Shown: positions 44,774 to 53,554, counted from the first letter of the stretch. The stretch: DNA of 64,000 nucleotides from Lentisphaerae bacterium RIFOXYA12_64_32 (GCA_001803235.1 MHBL01000385.1:1-64000); one strand, 5' to 3'. Notes: generated by a model not told the origin, from the sequence alone. Numbers and translations are program-made.

Positions 44774-46183
44774 ATGCCAGTCCGGTTCTACAACACCCTG
44801 AGGCGTTTCGTCGAGGACTTTGTGCCCATGACTCCCGGCAAGGTGGGGCTGTACACCTGCGGGCCGACCGTCTACAACTTCGCGCACGTCGGCAACTTCC
44901 GCGCCTACGTATTCGAGGACGTGCTCAAGCGTACGTTGCGCTACGCCGGACTCCAGGTGTATCACATCATGAATCTCACGGACGTGGACGACAAGACAAT
45001 CCGCGATTCGCAGAAGGCTGGGGTGTCGCTGCTGGAGTTTACGCAACGCTACAAGGACGCATTCTTTGAGGACATCCGCCAACTGCGCATTGACCCGGCC
45101 GATGCGTACCCGTCGGCGACCGATCACATTCCGGAAATGATTGAGATCATCCGGAAGCTGTTTGAAAAGGGTTTCGCCTACAAGGCCGAGGACGGCTCGG
45201 TGTACTTCTCCATCGCGAAGTTCCCCGAGTACGGCAAACTGGCGCACATCGACCTGGACGGCATGCGGCCCGGCGCACGGGTCAAGCACGACGAGTATGC
45301 CAAGGAATCGGTCGCGGACTTTGCTCTGTGGAAGGCGTATGACGAGCAGGACGGTCCTGTCGCGTGGGACAGTCCGTGGGGCCGCGGCCGGCCGGGTTGG
45401 CACATCGAGTGCAGCGCCATGAGCAGCAAGTACCTGGGCAACCACTTCGACATTCACTGCGGCGGCATCGACAACATGTTTCCGCACCATGAGGACGAAA
45501 TGGCCCAGAGCGAGGCGGCTAACGGTTGCACGTTTGTCAACTACTGGCTGCACAACGCACACCTGATCGTGGACGGCGAGAAGATGTCGAAGTCGGCCGG
45601 GAACTTCTTCACGCTGCGGGACGTGCAGCAGCGCGGCTACGGCGGGCGTGAGGTGCGCTGGGTCCTGCTGGGCACGCACTACCGGCAGACACTGAACTTC
45701 TCGTTCCGCGAGTGCGACGCGGCGCGCGTGGCCCTAGCGCGAGTCGACGACTTTGTCCGGCGCCTGAACGAGGTACGGGGGCAGGCCGATGCCGGTGAAC
45801 CGGCGACCGTCGAGCGGCTGACTCAGTCCCAGGCTGATTTCCGCGCCAGCCTGGAGGACGACCTGAACACGTCCGGGGCCCTGGGTGCACTGTTCGACCT
45901 GGTGCGGGACGTGAACCGCATGATGGACTCCGGCCAATGCGCCGGGGCTGCGGCGGGCAAGGTCCTGGACCAACTCCGTGACTTCGACAAGGTCCTGGCC
46001 TGCCTCGATGTGGACCGCGAGGAAGCGGTCCCGGCCGAGATCCAGGCATTGGTGGACGAGCGTCAGGCAGCACGCAAGGCGAAGGACTTCCCGCGTGCGG
46101 ACACCGCGCGCAACCGCCTGCTCGAGTTGGGTTGGGTTGTTGAAGACACCGCCAAAGGCCCGCGGGTGAAGCGGAAGCGGTAG
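44774..46183 (+). CDS. cysS: Cysteinyl-tRNA synthetase
   Basis: A 469-residue class I synthetase that charges tRNA-Cys. It has the zinc-binding cysteine and HIGH-type motif in YTCGPTVYNFAHVGNFR, the second zinc patch GWHIECSAMSS, the GIDNMFPHHEDEMAQSE zinc ligands, the KMSKS loop EKMSKSAGNFF and a C-terminal DALR-like helical domain with the anticodon tail QAARKAKDFPRADTARNRL. Length and order match bacterial CysS. The ATG at 44774 gives the expected N terminus (MPVRFYNTLRR). It has its own promoter and is followed after about 200 bases by the P-loop gene. Confidence 0.97.
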   Translation: MPVRFYNTLRRFVEDFVPMTPGKVGLYTCGPTVYNFAHVGNFRAYVFEDVLKRTLRYAGLQVYHIMNLTDVDDKTIRDSQKAGVSLLEFTQRYKDAFFEDIRQLRIDPADAYPSATDHIPEMIEIIRKLFEKGFAYKAEDGSVYFSIAKFPEYGKLAHIDLDGMRPGARVKHDEYAKESVADFALWKAYDEQDGPVAWDSPWGRGRPGWHIECSAMSSKYLGNHFDIHCGGIDNMFPHHEDEMAQSEAANGCTFVNYWLHNAHLIVDGEKMSKSAGNFFTLRDVQQRGYGGREVRWVLLGTHYRQTLNFSFRECDAARVALARVDDFVRRLNEVRGQADAGEPATVERLTQSQADFRASLEDDLNTSGALGALFDLVRDVNRMMDSGQCAGAAAGKVLDQLRDFDKVLACLDVDREEAVPAEIQALVDERQAARKAKDFPRADTARNRLLELGWVVEDTAKGPRVKRKR

Positions 46184-46385
46184 GGGGGCTGGCGCTGGCC
46201 ACGGCACACGCAGCACAACTGGCAACACTGGACACCGGTATACTTGGCGCCTTCATCATCCCCCGCTCGTGAGTCCCCGTTCCGCCCCCGCCACGACGAT
46301 CTTGTTGCCCCAACATGCTGCCATGGCGTGACGCGGGGCGTACGGCGCAATATGGTATGCCTCGCGCACCGGATCGTTACGGCCG

Positions 46386-47117
46386 ATGTCGCAGGCGATG
46401 AACAGGCACATGGACCCAGTTCTGGACATCATCGAGCGCAGCAATCAACGCGGCGGCAGGATGCTGTCCGTTGTAGACCTGGTCGAGGCGAGGACCTTGA
46501 GTCTCGGGCAGGCCGCGTGGCTGATGGACCGCGTCGCCGAGGGTGCGTCCTGGTTGGTGGGTGCGAAACCGGGCGGCGCGGGCAAGACGACCGTGATGAG
46601 TGCACTGCTCGGAGTCATGCCGCCGCCGCCCAAGATCTGGCTCACGAACACCGGTGCGGGCTGGGCGCAAGCAACCGCCGGAGATTGCGTGGTCTGCTAT
46701 GAAGTCAGTCCCGGTCACTACGACGCCTACATTTGGGGCAAGGATGTGCAGCGCTTGATGGCGCTCGGCAACCGCGGGGTACGCATTGTGTCCAACCTGC
46801 ACGCCGATACGCTCGATCAGGCGCGGGCACAGGTGGTAGACGACTGTGGCGCGAACGCGACCGAGTTCGCGGCGTTTGGGTTGTTCCTGCCGATTGTCAT
46901 GACCGGCGGCGGCGGGTCGCGACAGCGCGAGGTCAACGAGGCGCAGCAAGTTCGTGACGGCGAGTGGGGCACCGTGTCACGGGTTGATGCGGAGGTTGCG
47001 GCACGTGCGGACACCGTGGCCTTCCTGGAGCGTGCGTGCGCTGACAAACTGCAGACGGTGGAAGGGGTGCGTCGGGCTTGGCTCGCGCATTGCGGCAGGA
47101 GTGCGGATGCGCGGTAA
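46386..47117 (+). CDS. P-loop ATPase-like protein, secretion-ATPase-like remnant or relative
   Basis: A 243-residue protein with a clear Walker A, GAKPGGAGKTTVMSALL (about 58-74). GVRIVSNLHADTLDQARAQV resembles the His-box region of PilT/GspE-type secretion ATPases, where the motif is TLHT followed by A and R residues. No proper Walker B or Asp box is seen between them, and the N-terminal domain typical of those ATPases is missing. It may be a compact, specialised relative or a degenerate copy. The window contains pseudopilin genes but no other secretion ATPase, so a link to pilin export is possible but speculative. Three ATGs (46386, 46398, 46410) compete as starts and none has a strong ribosome site. 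It overlaps the next gene by 11 bases. Confidence 0.7.
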   Translation: MSQAMNRHMDPVLDIIERSNQRGGRMLSVVDLVEARTLSLGQAAWLMDRVAEGASWLVGAKPGGAGKTTVMSALLGVMPPPPKIWLTNTGAGWAQATAGDCVVCYEVSPGHYDAYIWGKDVQRLMALGNRGVRIVSNLHADTLDQARAQVVDDCGANATEFAAFGLFLPIVMTGGGGSRQREVNEAQQVRDGEWGTVSRVDAEVAARADTVAFLERACADKLQTVEGVRRAWLAHCGRSADAR

Positions 47118-47868
47118 GAGCTCAACGCGGGACCTCCGACCGATTCAGCGTTGCGTGCCTAGAGCGTTGACCTTTGACGTCGGCAATACCCTGATTTTTC
47201 CGTCCCCGAGTCTGGGAGAGGTCTACGCCGAGGCCGCCGCATGCAACGGTATCGAGATCACGCCGGCGGCCGCTGAGCAGGGATTCAAGAACGCCTGGCG
47301 CCAGGCGCAGAGCGAACAAGAGGGGCTGTGCTACGGCACGAACCACGCCGAGGCGCGGCGTTTCTGGCTGAAGGTGGTATCACGCGTGTTCGAGCCCGGC
47401 GGAATAGCTCCGAGCCAAGCGCAGGCGATCCTGGACGTCTTGTACGAGCGGTTCGCGCACGCGGCGACGTGGCGGGTCGAGCCCACGTGGCCGCAGGTGC
47501 TGACCGCGTGCCGAACGCACGGCGTCAAGGTCGGGTTGGTGAGCAACTGGGACGTGCGATTGCGGGCGTTGCTTGACGAGCTTGGCATTCCGTCTCAGGT
47601 GGATGCCGTCGTGATCTCCGCCGAGTGCGGGGTTGAGAAGCCGGATCCGGCCATTTTCCACGCGGCCTTGCGCCTGTTGGGCGTGGACGGGCAGGAATCC
47701 CTGCACACGGGTGATACGTTCGATGATGACTGCGAGGCGGCGCGTGCGGCCGGAATGCAGGCGGTCTGGTTCAACCCGCACGGTGCACCGCTGCCGGAAG
47801 GCGCGGTTGCCGACAGCCCGCAGGTGCGGCAACTGGCGGACCTGTTGCCGATGCTGGGACTGGCGTGA
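47107..47868 (+). CDS. HAD-IA phosphatase, HDHD3-like
   Basis: A 253-residue HAD hydrolase. Motif I is LTFDVGNTLIF, with the nucleophile Asp kept but Gly at the +2 position, as in HDHD3-type members. A helical C1 cap follows (SLGEVYAEAAACNGI onward), then motif II in VGLVSNWDVR, motif III lysine in GVEKPDPAIFHAALRLL and motif IV HTGDTFDDDCEAARAAGM. Such enzymes dephosphorylate small phosphosugars or nucleotides. I use the ATG at 47107, which overlaps the P-loop gene by 11 bases and implies coupling. A later GTG (47155) would start right at motif I and is less likely. The kinase gene follows after 124 bases that contain nonamer repeats. Confidence 0.88.
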   Translation: MRGKSSTRDLRPIQRCVPRALTFDVGNTLIFPSPSLGEVYAEAAACNGIEITPAAAEQGFKNAWRQAQSEQEGLCYGTNHAEARRFWLKVVSRVFEPGGIAPSQAQAILDVLYERFAHAATWRVEPTWPQVLTACRTHGVKVGLVSNWDVRLRALLDELGIPSQVDAVVISAECGVEKPDPAIFHAALRLLGVDGQESLHTGDTFDDDCEAARAAGMQAVWFNPHGAPLPEGAVADSPQVRQLADLLPMLGLA

Positions 47869-47898
47869 CCGCCGGGGCCAATGATCAGGTTTCGGGCC

Positions 47899-47943
47899 TC
47901 GATGATCCCGATGATTCCGACAATTTCGACAATCCCCGACCGA
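47899..47943. repeat. Nonamer array, family of 3220-3273
   Basis: Five 9-bp units (TCGATGATC, CCGATGATT, CCGACAATT, TCGACAATC, CCCGACCGA) lie before the kinase gene. They resemble the TCGA-type nonamers at 3220-3273. A possible promoter (TTCGAC 47925-47930, 17 bases, TAATCA 47948-47953) overlaps the array. Confidence 0.75.
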
Positions 47944-47992
47944 AGGATAATCAGAGAACCTGAAACCCAAAATCAAACGGACAACGCACCGG

Positions 47993-49360
47993 ATGAACGC
48001 AACCCACCCCGTGTACGACCTGGGAATCGACATTGGCACATCCAAGGTTGCCGCGGTGCTGTGGGATGCCGCGGCGGGACGGCTTGTGGCTGCGCACAGC
48101 ATGGAGCACCGCGCCGCGGTTGCGGGGTTGCCCGCCGGCAGGGCCGAGCAGGACGTGGCACGGATCTGGGCTGCGGTTCGTACGGCCATGGCGCGGTTCA
48201 GTGCCGCGGACCGAGCGGCTGTGCGCCGGATCGGCGTCACCGGACAGATGCACGGGGTCGTGGTCGTCGACCAACAGCTTGCGCCGGTGACGAACCTGGT
48301 GACCTGGCAGGATCAACGCTGTCTCGAAGACGGCTTTCTCGCGGAGTTCAGGGACCGAACTGGCGACGCGTCAGTGCACACCGGGTTCGGCGGGGCGACC
48401 CTGGCGTGGCTGGCGGGACACGACGCCATACCGGCGGGCGCGGCTGCAGCCGCCACGATTCACGACCTTCTCGTCGCGCAACTCTGCGGGCTCGATCACC
48501 CGGCAACCGACACGACGGACGCCGCGAGTTGGGGGTTTTATGATCTGGGCAAGTCGCGTTGGTGCGCATCGGCGTGGCGCAAGGCGGGTGTGTCGGCCAA
48601 GCTTCTGCCGCGAATCCTGCCCTGCGGGACCTGCGCGGGACGCACTGGGGTGGTTGCTGCCACCGAGTTTGGCGTGCCGGCAAATGTGCCCGTAATGGTG
48701 GCGTTAGGCGACAACCAGGCGTCGATATGGGCCACGATGGCCGGACACGATCCGGAGACGACGTTAGCGTTGACGCTCGGCACAGGTGGACAGCTCTCGG
48801 CGGTCATGCCGGCCGCATTCAAGGTGCGGCCACCGCGTGGATGCCCGTTTGAATTCCGACCGTTCCCGGGCGGACGCGTGGCGGCGGTGGCTGCGACATT
48901 GTCGGGGGGCGGCGCCATCGCGTGGATGGTCGACACGCTCGCGCAGTGGTGTGGCGAGCTCGGCGTGAACGCTCCAGATCGAGACGAGTTGTTCGAGAAA
49001 CTGAACCGACTTGGCTGCGAGGCAACCGGGGACGGCATCTCGGTCACACCGACGTTCTACGGTGAACGGCATGACCCGGCACGGCGCGGCGCCGTGACCG
49101 GCATCGGCAGTTCTAACCTGACACTTGGCAACCTGTTCCGCGCTCTGGCCGGCGGCGTCGTGCAGAACCTTTTCGGGATGCTGCCTCCGGAGTGCATGCG
49201 AGGGCGGCGCTTGGTCGTGGGCAGCGGCAATGCGGTCCGGCGACTGCCGGTGCTACAGGAGTGCATTCGTGAGGTCACGGGACTGCCGCTCGAACTGACC
49301 GCGGGGCGGGAGGAAGCGGCGACCGGCGCCGCCATGCTGGCGGGGGAGATGCGGGAGTAG
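47993..49360 (+). CDS. FGGY-family carbohydrate kinase, sedoheptulokinase-like
   Basis: A 455-residue sugar kinase of the FGGY class. It has the phosphate-1 loop DLGIDIGTSKVAAVLWD, the substrate-site block VTGQMHGVVVVD with TWQDQRC, which is characteristic of sedoheptulokinase rather than xylulokinase or glycerol kinase, a catalytic-base region VMVALGDNQAS (Asp), the phosphate-2 loop LTLGTGGQLS, and adenosine-site GSGNAVRR. Sedoheptulokinase makes sedoheptulose-7-phosphate for the pentose phosphate pathway; the substrate remains an inference. The next genes encode a phosphomannose-isomerase-like protein and a secreted glycoside hydrolase, so the group may process released sugars. The ATG at 47993 has no strong ribosome site. 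Confidence 0.88.
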   Translation: MNATHPVYDLGIDIGTSKVAAVLWDAAAGRLVAAHSMEHRAAVAGLPAGRAEQDVARIWAAVRTAMARFSAADRAAVRRIGVTGQMHGVVVVDQQLAPVTNLVTWQDQRCLEDGFLAEFRDRTGDASVHTGFGGATLAWLAGHDAIPAGAAAAATIHDLLVAQLCGLDHPATDTTDAASWGFYDLGKSRWCASAWRKAGVSAKLLPRILPCGTCAGRTGVVAATEFGVPANVPVMVALGDNQASIWATMAGHDPETTLALTLGTGGQLSAVMPAAFKVRPPRGCPFEFRPFPGGRVAAVAATLSGGGAIAWMVDTLAQWCGELGVNAPDRDELFEKLNRLGCEATGDGISVTPTFYGERHDPARRGAVTGIGSSNLTLGNLFRALAGGVVQNLFGMLPPECMRGRRLVVGSGNAVRRLPVLQECIREVTGLPLELTAGREEAATGAAMLAGEMRE

Positions 49361-49430
49361 GGGTTTAGCGCCCTTAGGCGCCGTACTTCGACCAAACATG
49401 TTGGTGTCAGTTGGGTGTCGAGTGTCACTG

Positions 49431-49527
49431 CGTCACCACGTCACTGAGTCACTGAGTCACCTAACGGCGGCGTGGTACGCCGCCGCGGTCAGTCTCGGTG
49501 ACACAGTGACGCAGTGACTCGGTGACC
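49431..49527. repeat. Octamer GTCACTGA repeats in a 31-bp imperfect inverted repeat
   Basis: The left arm (49431-49461) is a run of GTCACTG/GTCACC octamers and the right arm (49497-49527) is its complement with five mismatches. A perfect inner hairpin lies between them: GGCGGCGT (49466-49473), loop GGT, ACGCCGCC (49477-49484). AACATGTT occurs on both sides, near 49395 and 49555. The structure fills the spacer before the isomerase-like gene. Confidence 0.8.
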
Positions 49528-49600
49528 TATGAGCCACGACACCCGTTACGACAAACATGTTGTTGCAGAGATGGCCGCTAAAGCGGCTAACAGGAGCCCC

Positions 49601-50668
49601 ATGAACCCATTCCGCTTCACCGAGAACCGCGTCTGGCGCTGTTACTTGGGCGGCAAGTTGATCGACCGCATGCGTGGTAAGCAGGACGGCGCGGACGATC
49701 TGTTCCCCGAAGACTGGATTGCCTCGACCGTTGAGGCGTGCAATCCACAGCACGGCGTGCCGGGGGAGGGGATCAGTACGGCGGTCGTCGGCAGGAAGAA
49801 GATTGCCTTCACAACACTGGTCGGCGAGCGAGCGGATGAACTGTTCGGTGCGGCGCACGTCAAACGGCACGGCAAGACTACGGGGTTTCTGATGAAGCTG
49901 CTCGATTCGGCGATCCGGCTGCCGCTGCAAGCGCACCCCGACCGTGAGACCGCGCGCCGCCTGTACGGCTCGGACTACGGCAAGACCGAGGTGTGGATTG
50001 TGCTGGAAACGCGTCGGATCGAGGGCGAGGAACCGTACCTGCTGCTCGGGTTCAACGAGAGCATCGACAAAGACGTCTTCACGGCCGACTGCCTTCGCGG
50101 CGACATGACGCGACCGCTGCGGATGGCGCACAAGCACCGGGTCAAGCCGGGTGACGTGGTGATGCTGACCGGCGGCTTGGTGCATGCCATCGGTCCGGGC
50201 GTGTTCCTGGTCGAAATCATGGAACCAACCGACCTGGTCACGCAGCCCGACCCGGTCTGCGGAAAGCAGCCACTGACGCAGCAGGACCGGTTCGGTCGGA
50301 TCGCGCCGGAGAAGGCGATGGAGGTGTTCCATTTCGACGGGCAGCCCAAGGTCAGCGCCTGGGCTGGCGCGGCCCAGCAGCCGCGCCTCGTCGGCGAGCA
50401 GGGCCCGAGCCGGTGCTGGCAACTCATCGGTGCGGAGTACGCATCGTACTTCGGCGCCTGGCGCATCGAGGTCGACGGCAAATGGACGGGCGACAGCCAC
50501 GAGTCTGGGTTCTTCGCCGGCGTCGTGGTCGACGGCGAGGTGACGCTTCGGGCCGGGATGTCGCGGTTGACGCTGAAGCCAGGTGATACGTTCTTCGTCC
50601 CGTACAGCACGGGCGCGTACGCGTTCAGCGGCAAGGGCACGGTTGTCTGCGCCCTGCCGCCGGGGTGA
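49601..50668 (+). CDS. Class I phosphomannose-isomerase-like protein
   Basis: A 355-residue cupin of the mannose-6-phosphate isomerase class. It shows the N-terminal NRVWRCYLGGKLID segment, FLMKLLDSAIRLPLQAHPD carrying the Q-x-H metal ligands, KTEVWIVLE with the metal-binding Glu, and VMLTGGLVHAIGPGVFLVEI with the second His. The C-terminal cupin ends LTLKPGDTFFVPYSTGAY. The metal-binding set looks complete. I chose the ATG at 49601, with AGGAG five bases upstream, over 49529, which lies within the end of the repeat structure. It follows the kinase gene by 240 bases. It may interconvert phosphosugars, but members also act on free or modified sugars. Confidence 0.85.
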   Translation: MNPFRFTENRVWRCYLGGKLIDRMRGKQDGADDLFPEDWIASTVEACNPQHGVPGEGISTAVVGRKKIAFTTLVGERADELFGAAHVKRHGKTTGFLMKLLDSAIRLPLQAHPDRETARRLYGSDYGKTEVWIVLETRRIEGEEPYLLLGFNESIDKDVFTADCLRGDMTRPLRMAHKHRVKPGDVVMLTGGLVHAIGPGVFLVEIMEPTDLVTQPDPVCGKQPLTQQDRFGRIAPEKAMEVFHFDGQPKVSAWAGAAQQPRLVGEQGPSRCWQLIGAEYASYFGAWRIEVDGKWTGDSHESGFFAGVVVDGEVTLRAGMSRLTLKPGDTFFVPYSTGAYAFSGKGTVVCALPPG

Positions 50669-50746
50669 AGCACGGAGCACGGAGCAAGAGACGCATTTGG
50701 AGTCGGCCGTCCTCGGCCGTAGCCTTGGAGCGCGGAGTAAGAAGAA

Positions 50747-50918
50747 GCGACCCGTGCAATAAGCGGAACACGGGCACGACGCCTTCTGACCGTACCGCGG
50801 GCGGCCCCCCGCCCGCCACCCGAACCTTGTGCTGCGGACGTGCCGAGAAGCGGGCGGGGGGCCGCCCGCGGTACGGCATCTCAGACGCGACGATCTCTCT
50901 GCCCTTATTGCGCAGGTC
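50747..50918. mobile_element. MITE-like repeat element, copy 2, with 27-bp perfect inner hairpin
   Basis: The left terminus GACCCGTGCAATAAGCGG (50749-50766) and the complement of the right terminus, GACCTGCGCAATAAGGGC (50901-50918), match at 14 of 18 positions. Inside, 50790-50816 and 50850-50876 are perfect 27-bp inverted arms (core GTACCGCGGGCGGCC) around a 33-base loop. It shares termini and core with 34021-34179. The preceding DNA (50669-50740) carries AGCACGG heptamers and a CGGCCG hairpin. Confidence 0.7.
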
Positions 50919-51005
50919 AAGAAAAAGAGGTGTTCGGTGTTCAGGTTTCACGGGGCAACGAAGCCAGTGGCGGATGTGCCCGGGGTGATCCGTCGGATCG
51001 GTCCG

Positions 51006-53423
51006 ATGCGTCCGCGTTGCAACGCGGCCTGCGGGTTGGCACTGGCGGTGTGCGCCTTGGCGCTCGCGGCCCCAGCCGGGTTTGCGCAGGCGCCGGCGGC
51101 GGGGCAGGGGACACGGCGCGAGCCGCTGTTCACCGTGGATGACAAGGCGGGTGGGTGGCAGCGGCGCGTGTACGACGCTGCCGGGAACCCACAGACCTCG
51201 CCGCTCGAGGGTGTTGCGGCTGCCGAAGGGACCAAGACGGAGTCGCCGCGGTGGGTGAAACTGCCCGTCACGTTGCCGGGCGACAACGAGTTTGTCGTGC
51301 CGTTGCCGCCGCAGCGCCTGCGCGGCTGGCGGCGCCTGGACGTGCAGTTGCTGTTGCCGGAGGGATTGCCGCGCACCACGGACATCTACTTCTTCACCAA
51401 GGACTGGGACAGCCTGTGGCGGCAGATTCGTTTGCCGGCTGTGCCGCAGCGTGGATTGGTCCGGTTCGATCTGCCGCTGACCGGGGACGAGGCGGCGCGG
51501 CGCTGGGAACCGTGCGGACACTCGCGCCCGTGGCACCCGCTGACGGCTGGACAGGTCATGGAGTTTGGGTGCGCGTTCAAGCCGGCCACGGGTGCCAAAG
51601 ATACGTTCACCGGCGATGTTTTCCTTGTCGGGGCGTGGTTGTCCGATGCCCCCAGTCCGTTCGACGAACCCCGGATCCGGAATTTCGGCTGGGCACCGCA
51701 GGCGCCGCGAGTGGGCGAGAAACTCGAGGTGACTTTCGAACTGCACGCCGATTACACGGACCCGTTTGACGCACAGGACGTGCTGGTCTCCGGCATGGTT
51801 GCGACTCCTGCTGGTGCGCCGGAACCGGTGCGGGGGTTCTATTTTGAGGATTTTCTCTTCAATCCCGCGGCGAAGGAGTTCACATCGGCGCTGACACCCT
51901 ACGGCTATCCGAGTTTCAAGGTGCGCTACACACCGCGCCAGGCCGGAGAACACACGATGGCGCTTACCGTGAGAGCCGGCGGCGATCAGTGGACGCTGCC
52001 GCCGGTGGTGTTCGAGGTTCAGCCCGCCGCAACCTCTTATCATGGCTATCTGCGTGTCGATGCCAAGGATCCGCGCCTGTTCGCCTGGGACAGCGGTGCG
52101 CCGTTCTGGGGGCTGAGCATGAACGTGCGCTCGCCATTCGACAACCGCTACCTCACCACCGCGCCGTACTCGAACTGGCGCGACGAGGGGTTGCTGCTGT
52201 ATGAGCGCCTGTTCGCCGAGTACGAGAAGCACGGCATCACGGTGGTGGAGGTGTGGATGTGCTCCTGGTGGCTGGGCCTGGAGTGGATCAATGAAGCGCC
52301 CGGTTACCACGGCGTCGGGTACATGAACCCGTACCGCGCCTGGATGCTCGACCGCATCCTCGGCTGGGCCGAGCAGCATGGCATCTACCTGATCGTGGTC
52401 ATGAACAACCACGGCAAGTTCGGCATGACGTACGACACCGAGTGGGCGCGCAATCCGTTCAACGTGGCGAACGGCGGGTACCTGCAGAGCTGCGAGGAGT
52501 ACTTCTCTGATGCGCGGGCCAAGAAGGCGTTCCAGAAGTACGCCGACTACACGCTGTCACGCTGGACGCACTCGCCGCACATCCTGATGTGGAAGCTGTT
52601 CACCGAAGTGGACCTGACTGGGAACACTCTGGAGTTCTATCTGAACCCGGTTGTTGCCGACTGGCACAAGGAGATGGGCGCGTACGTGAAGAACCATGAT
52701 TGGTACAAGCACCCCATCACCACACACTGGATGCTGAGCTACAACCGCATCAACGACGCCATTGCGGACCTGCCGGAGCTCGACGTGCTGACCACCGACG
52801 CGTACTACCAGCAGAACGGCACGCGGCAACTCCTCGAACTGCTCTGGGGCGGTGCGCGCATGTCGGAGACGAAAAAGAAACCGTTGCTGGTCACGGAGTT
52901 TGGCGGCGGCCCCTACGCCGACAGCATGGGAAACCTGATGAAGCAGGCGCACTTGGGCATCTGGACCGGCTACTTCTGCGGCTCGCCTGTGGCGCCGCTG
53001 TACTGGTGGTTCGCGCTCGTCGAGGAGAAGAACCTGTACCCGTACTACGATGTGCTGCACAAGTTTACGCAGGGCGATGAAGACCGGCGCGGCATGGCGG
53101 CGCGCACGGAGGAGTTGGCGGACAAGAAGATCATGCTCTGCGAACTGCGCAGCCCGGAACGCGTCCTGCTCTGGGGCATGGACACTGACTTCTACCTGCC
53201 CGACAACGAGAACCCGGTCCCCATCGAGCGTGGCGACGTGACACTCCCGGTCGCCGGACTCGCGCCCGGCGCCTACGCCGTCGAGTACTGGAACATCGAG
53301 ACCGGCGCGGTCGCGCGGCGCGACACGCTGAACGTCGCCAACGCCGGCGAGACCCTCACCCTGAAGCTCCCGCCGTTCCGCAAAGACTTTGCCGTCAAGA
53401 TCCGCAAGACCCCCGCGAAGTGA
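51006..53423 (+). CDS. Secreted DUF5060-type glycoside hydrolase (GH5-like barrel)
   Basis: An 805-residue secreted enzyme. The signal peptide (MRPRCNAACGLALAVCALAL, cut near GFAQA) is followed by a galactose-binding-like domain (about 60-200), an Ig-like DUF5060 domain (about 215-335), and a (beta/alpha)8 barrel beginning APFWGLSMNVRSPFDNRYL. The candidate acid/base Glu is in WKLFTEVDL (E534) and the candidate nucleophile in LLVTEFGGG (E631), the strand 4 and strand 7 positions of clan A glycosidases. The usual Asn-Glu of strand 4 is Thr-Glu here. A small beta domain closes the chain. I use the ATG at 51006 because it gives a clean signal peptide; its ribosome site is weak. It probably cleaves a plant or algal glycan outside the cell. 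Confidence 0.8.
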   Translation: MRPRCNAACGLALAVCALALAAPAGFAQAPAAGQGTRREPLFTVDDKAGGWQRRVYDAAGNPQTSPLEGVAAAEGTKTESPRWVKLPVTLPGDNEFVVPLPPQRLRGWRRLDVQLLLPEGLPRTTDIYFFTKDWDSLWRQIRLPAVPQRGLVRFDLPLTGDEAARRWEPCGHSRPWHPLTAGQVMEFGCAFKPATGAKDTFTGDVFLVGAWLSDAPSPFDEPRIRNFGWAPQAPRVGEKLEVTFELHADYTDPFDAQDVLVSGMVATPAGAPEPVRGFYFEDFLFNPAAKEFTSALTPYGYPSFKVRYTPRQAGEHTMALTVRAGGDQWTLPPVVFEVQPAATSYHGYLRVDAKDPRLFAWDSGAPFWGLSMNVRSPFDNRYLTTAPYSNWRDEGLLLYERLFAEYEKHGITVVEVWMCSWWLGLEWINEAPGYHGVGYMNPYRAWMLDRILGWAEQHGIYLIVVMNNHGKFGMTYDTEWARNPFNVANGGYLQSCEEYFSDARAKKAFQKYADYTLSRWTHSPHILMWKLFTEVDLTGNTLEFYLNPVVADWHKEMGAYVKNHDWYKHPITTHWMLSYNRINDAIADLPELDVLTTDAYYQQNGTRQLLELLWGGARMSETKKKPLLVTEFGGGPYADSMGNLMKQAHLGIWTGYFCGSPVAPLYWWFALVEEKNLYPYYDVLHKFTQGDEDRRGMAARTEELADKKIMLCELRSPERVLLWGMDTDFYLPDNENPVPIERGDVTLPVAGLAPGAYAVEYWNIETGAVARRDTLNVANAGETLTLKLPPFRKDFAVKIRKTPAK

Positions 53424-53442
53424 TGCGGTCGTCCACGCACCA

Positions 53443-53554
53443 GGCTCGTAGTCCCGCGTTCACGCGGTCCGGATTCAGACGTTGACGTGCACGAACGCAC
53501 CTGTGTGGTGAGCCAACGCGTTTCCCGGACCGCCTGAAGGCGGGACTACGAGCC
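53443..53554. repeat. REP/BIME-like inverted pair with internal compensatory hairpins
   Basis: The left arm (53443-53472) and right arm (53525-53554) are 30-base inverted repeats that differ at only two positions. Within the arms the short hairpins read CCGCG-TTCA-CGCGG on the left and, as the complement, CCGCC-TTCA-GGCGG on the right, so the two differences restore pairing. A third small stem, CCGCG-TGAG-CGCGG, follows just downstream (about 53567-53580). The element lies between the secreted hydrolase gene and the purM promoter. Confidence 0.75.

Noticed and set aside
46954-47106. Longer start for the HAD phosphatase at 46954
   Set aside because: It would overlap the P-loop gene by over 150 bases and adds an arginine- and tryptophan-rich leader foreign to the family.
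49431-49527. CRISPR array
   Set aside because: Repeat units are 7-10 bases with no unique spacers, and no cas gene is in the window.
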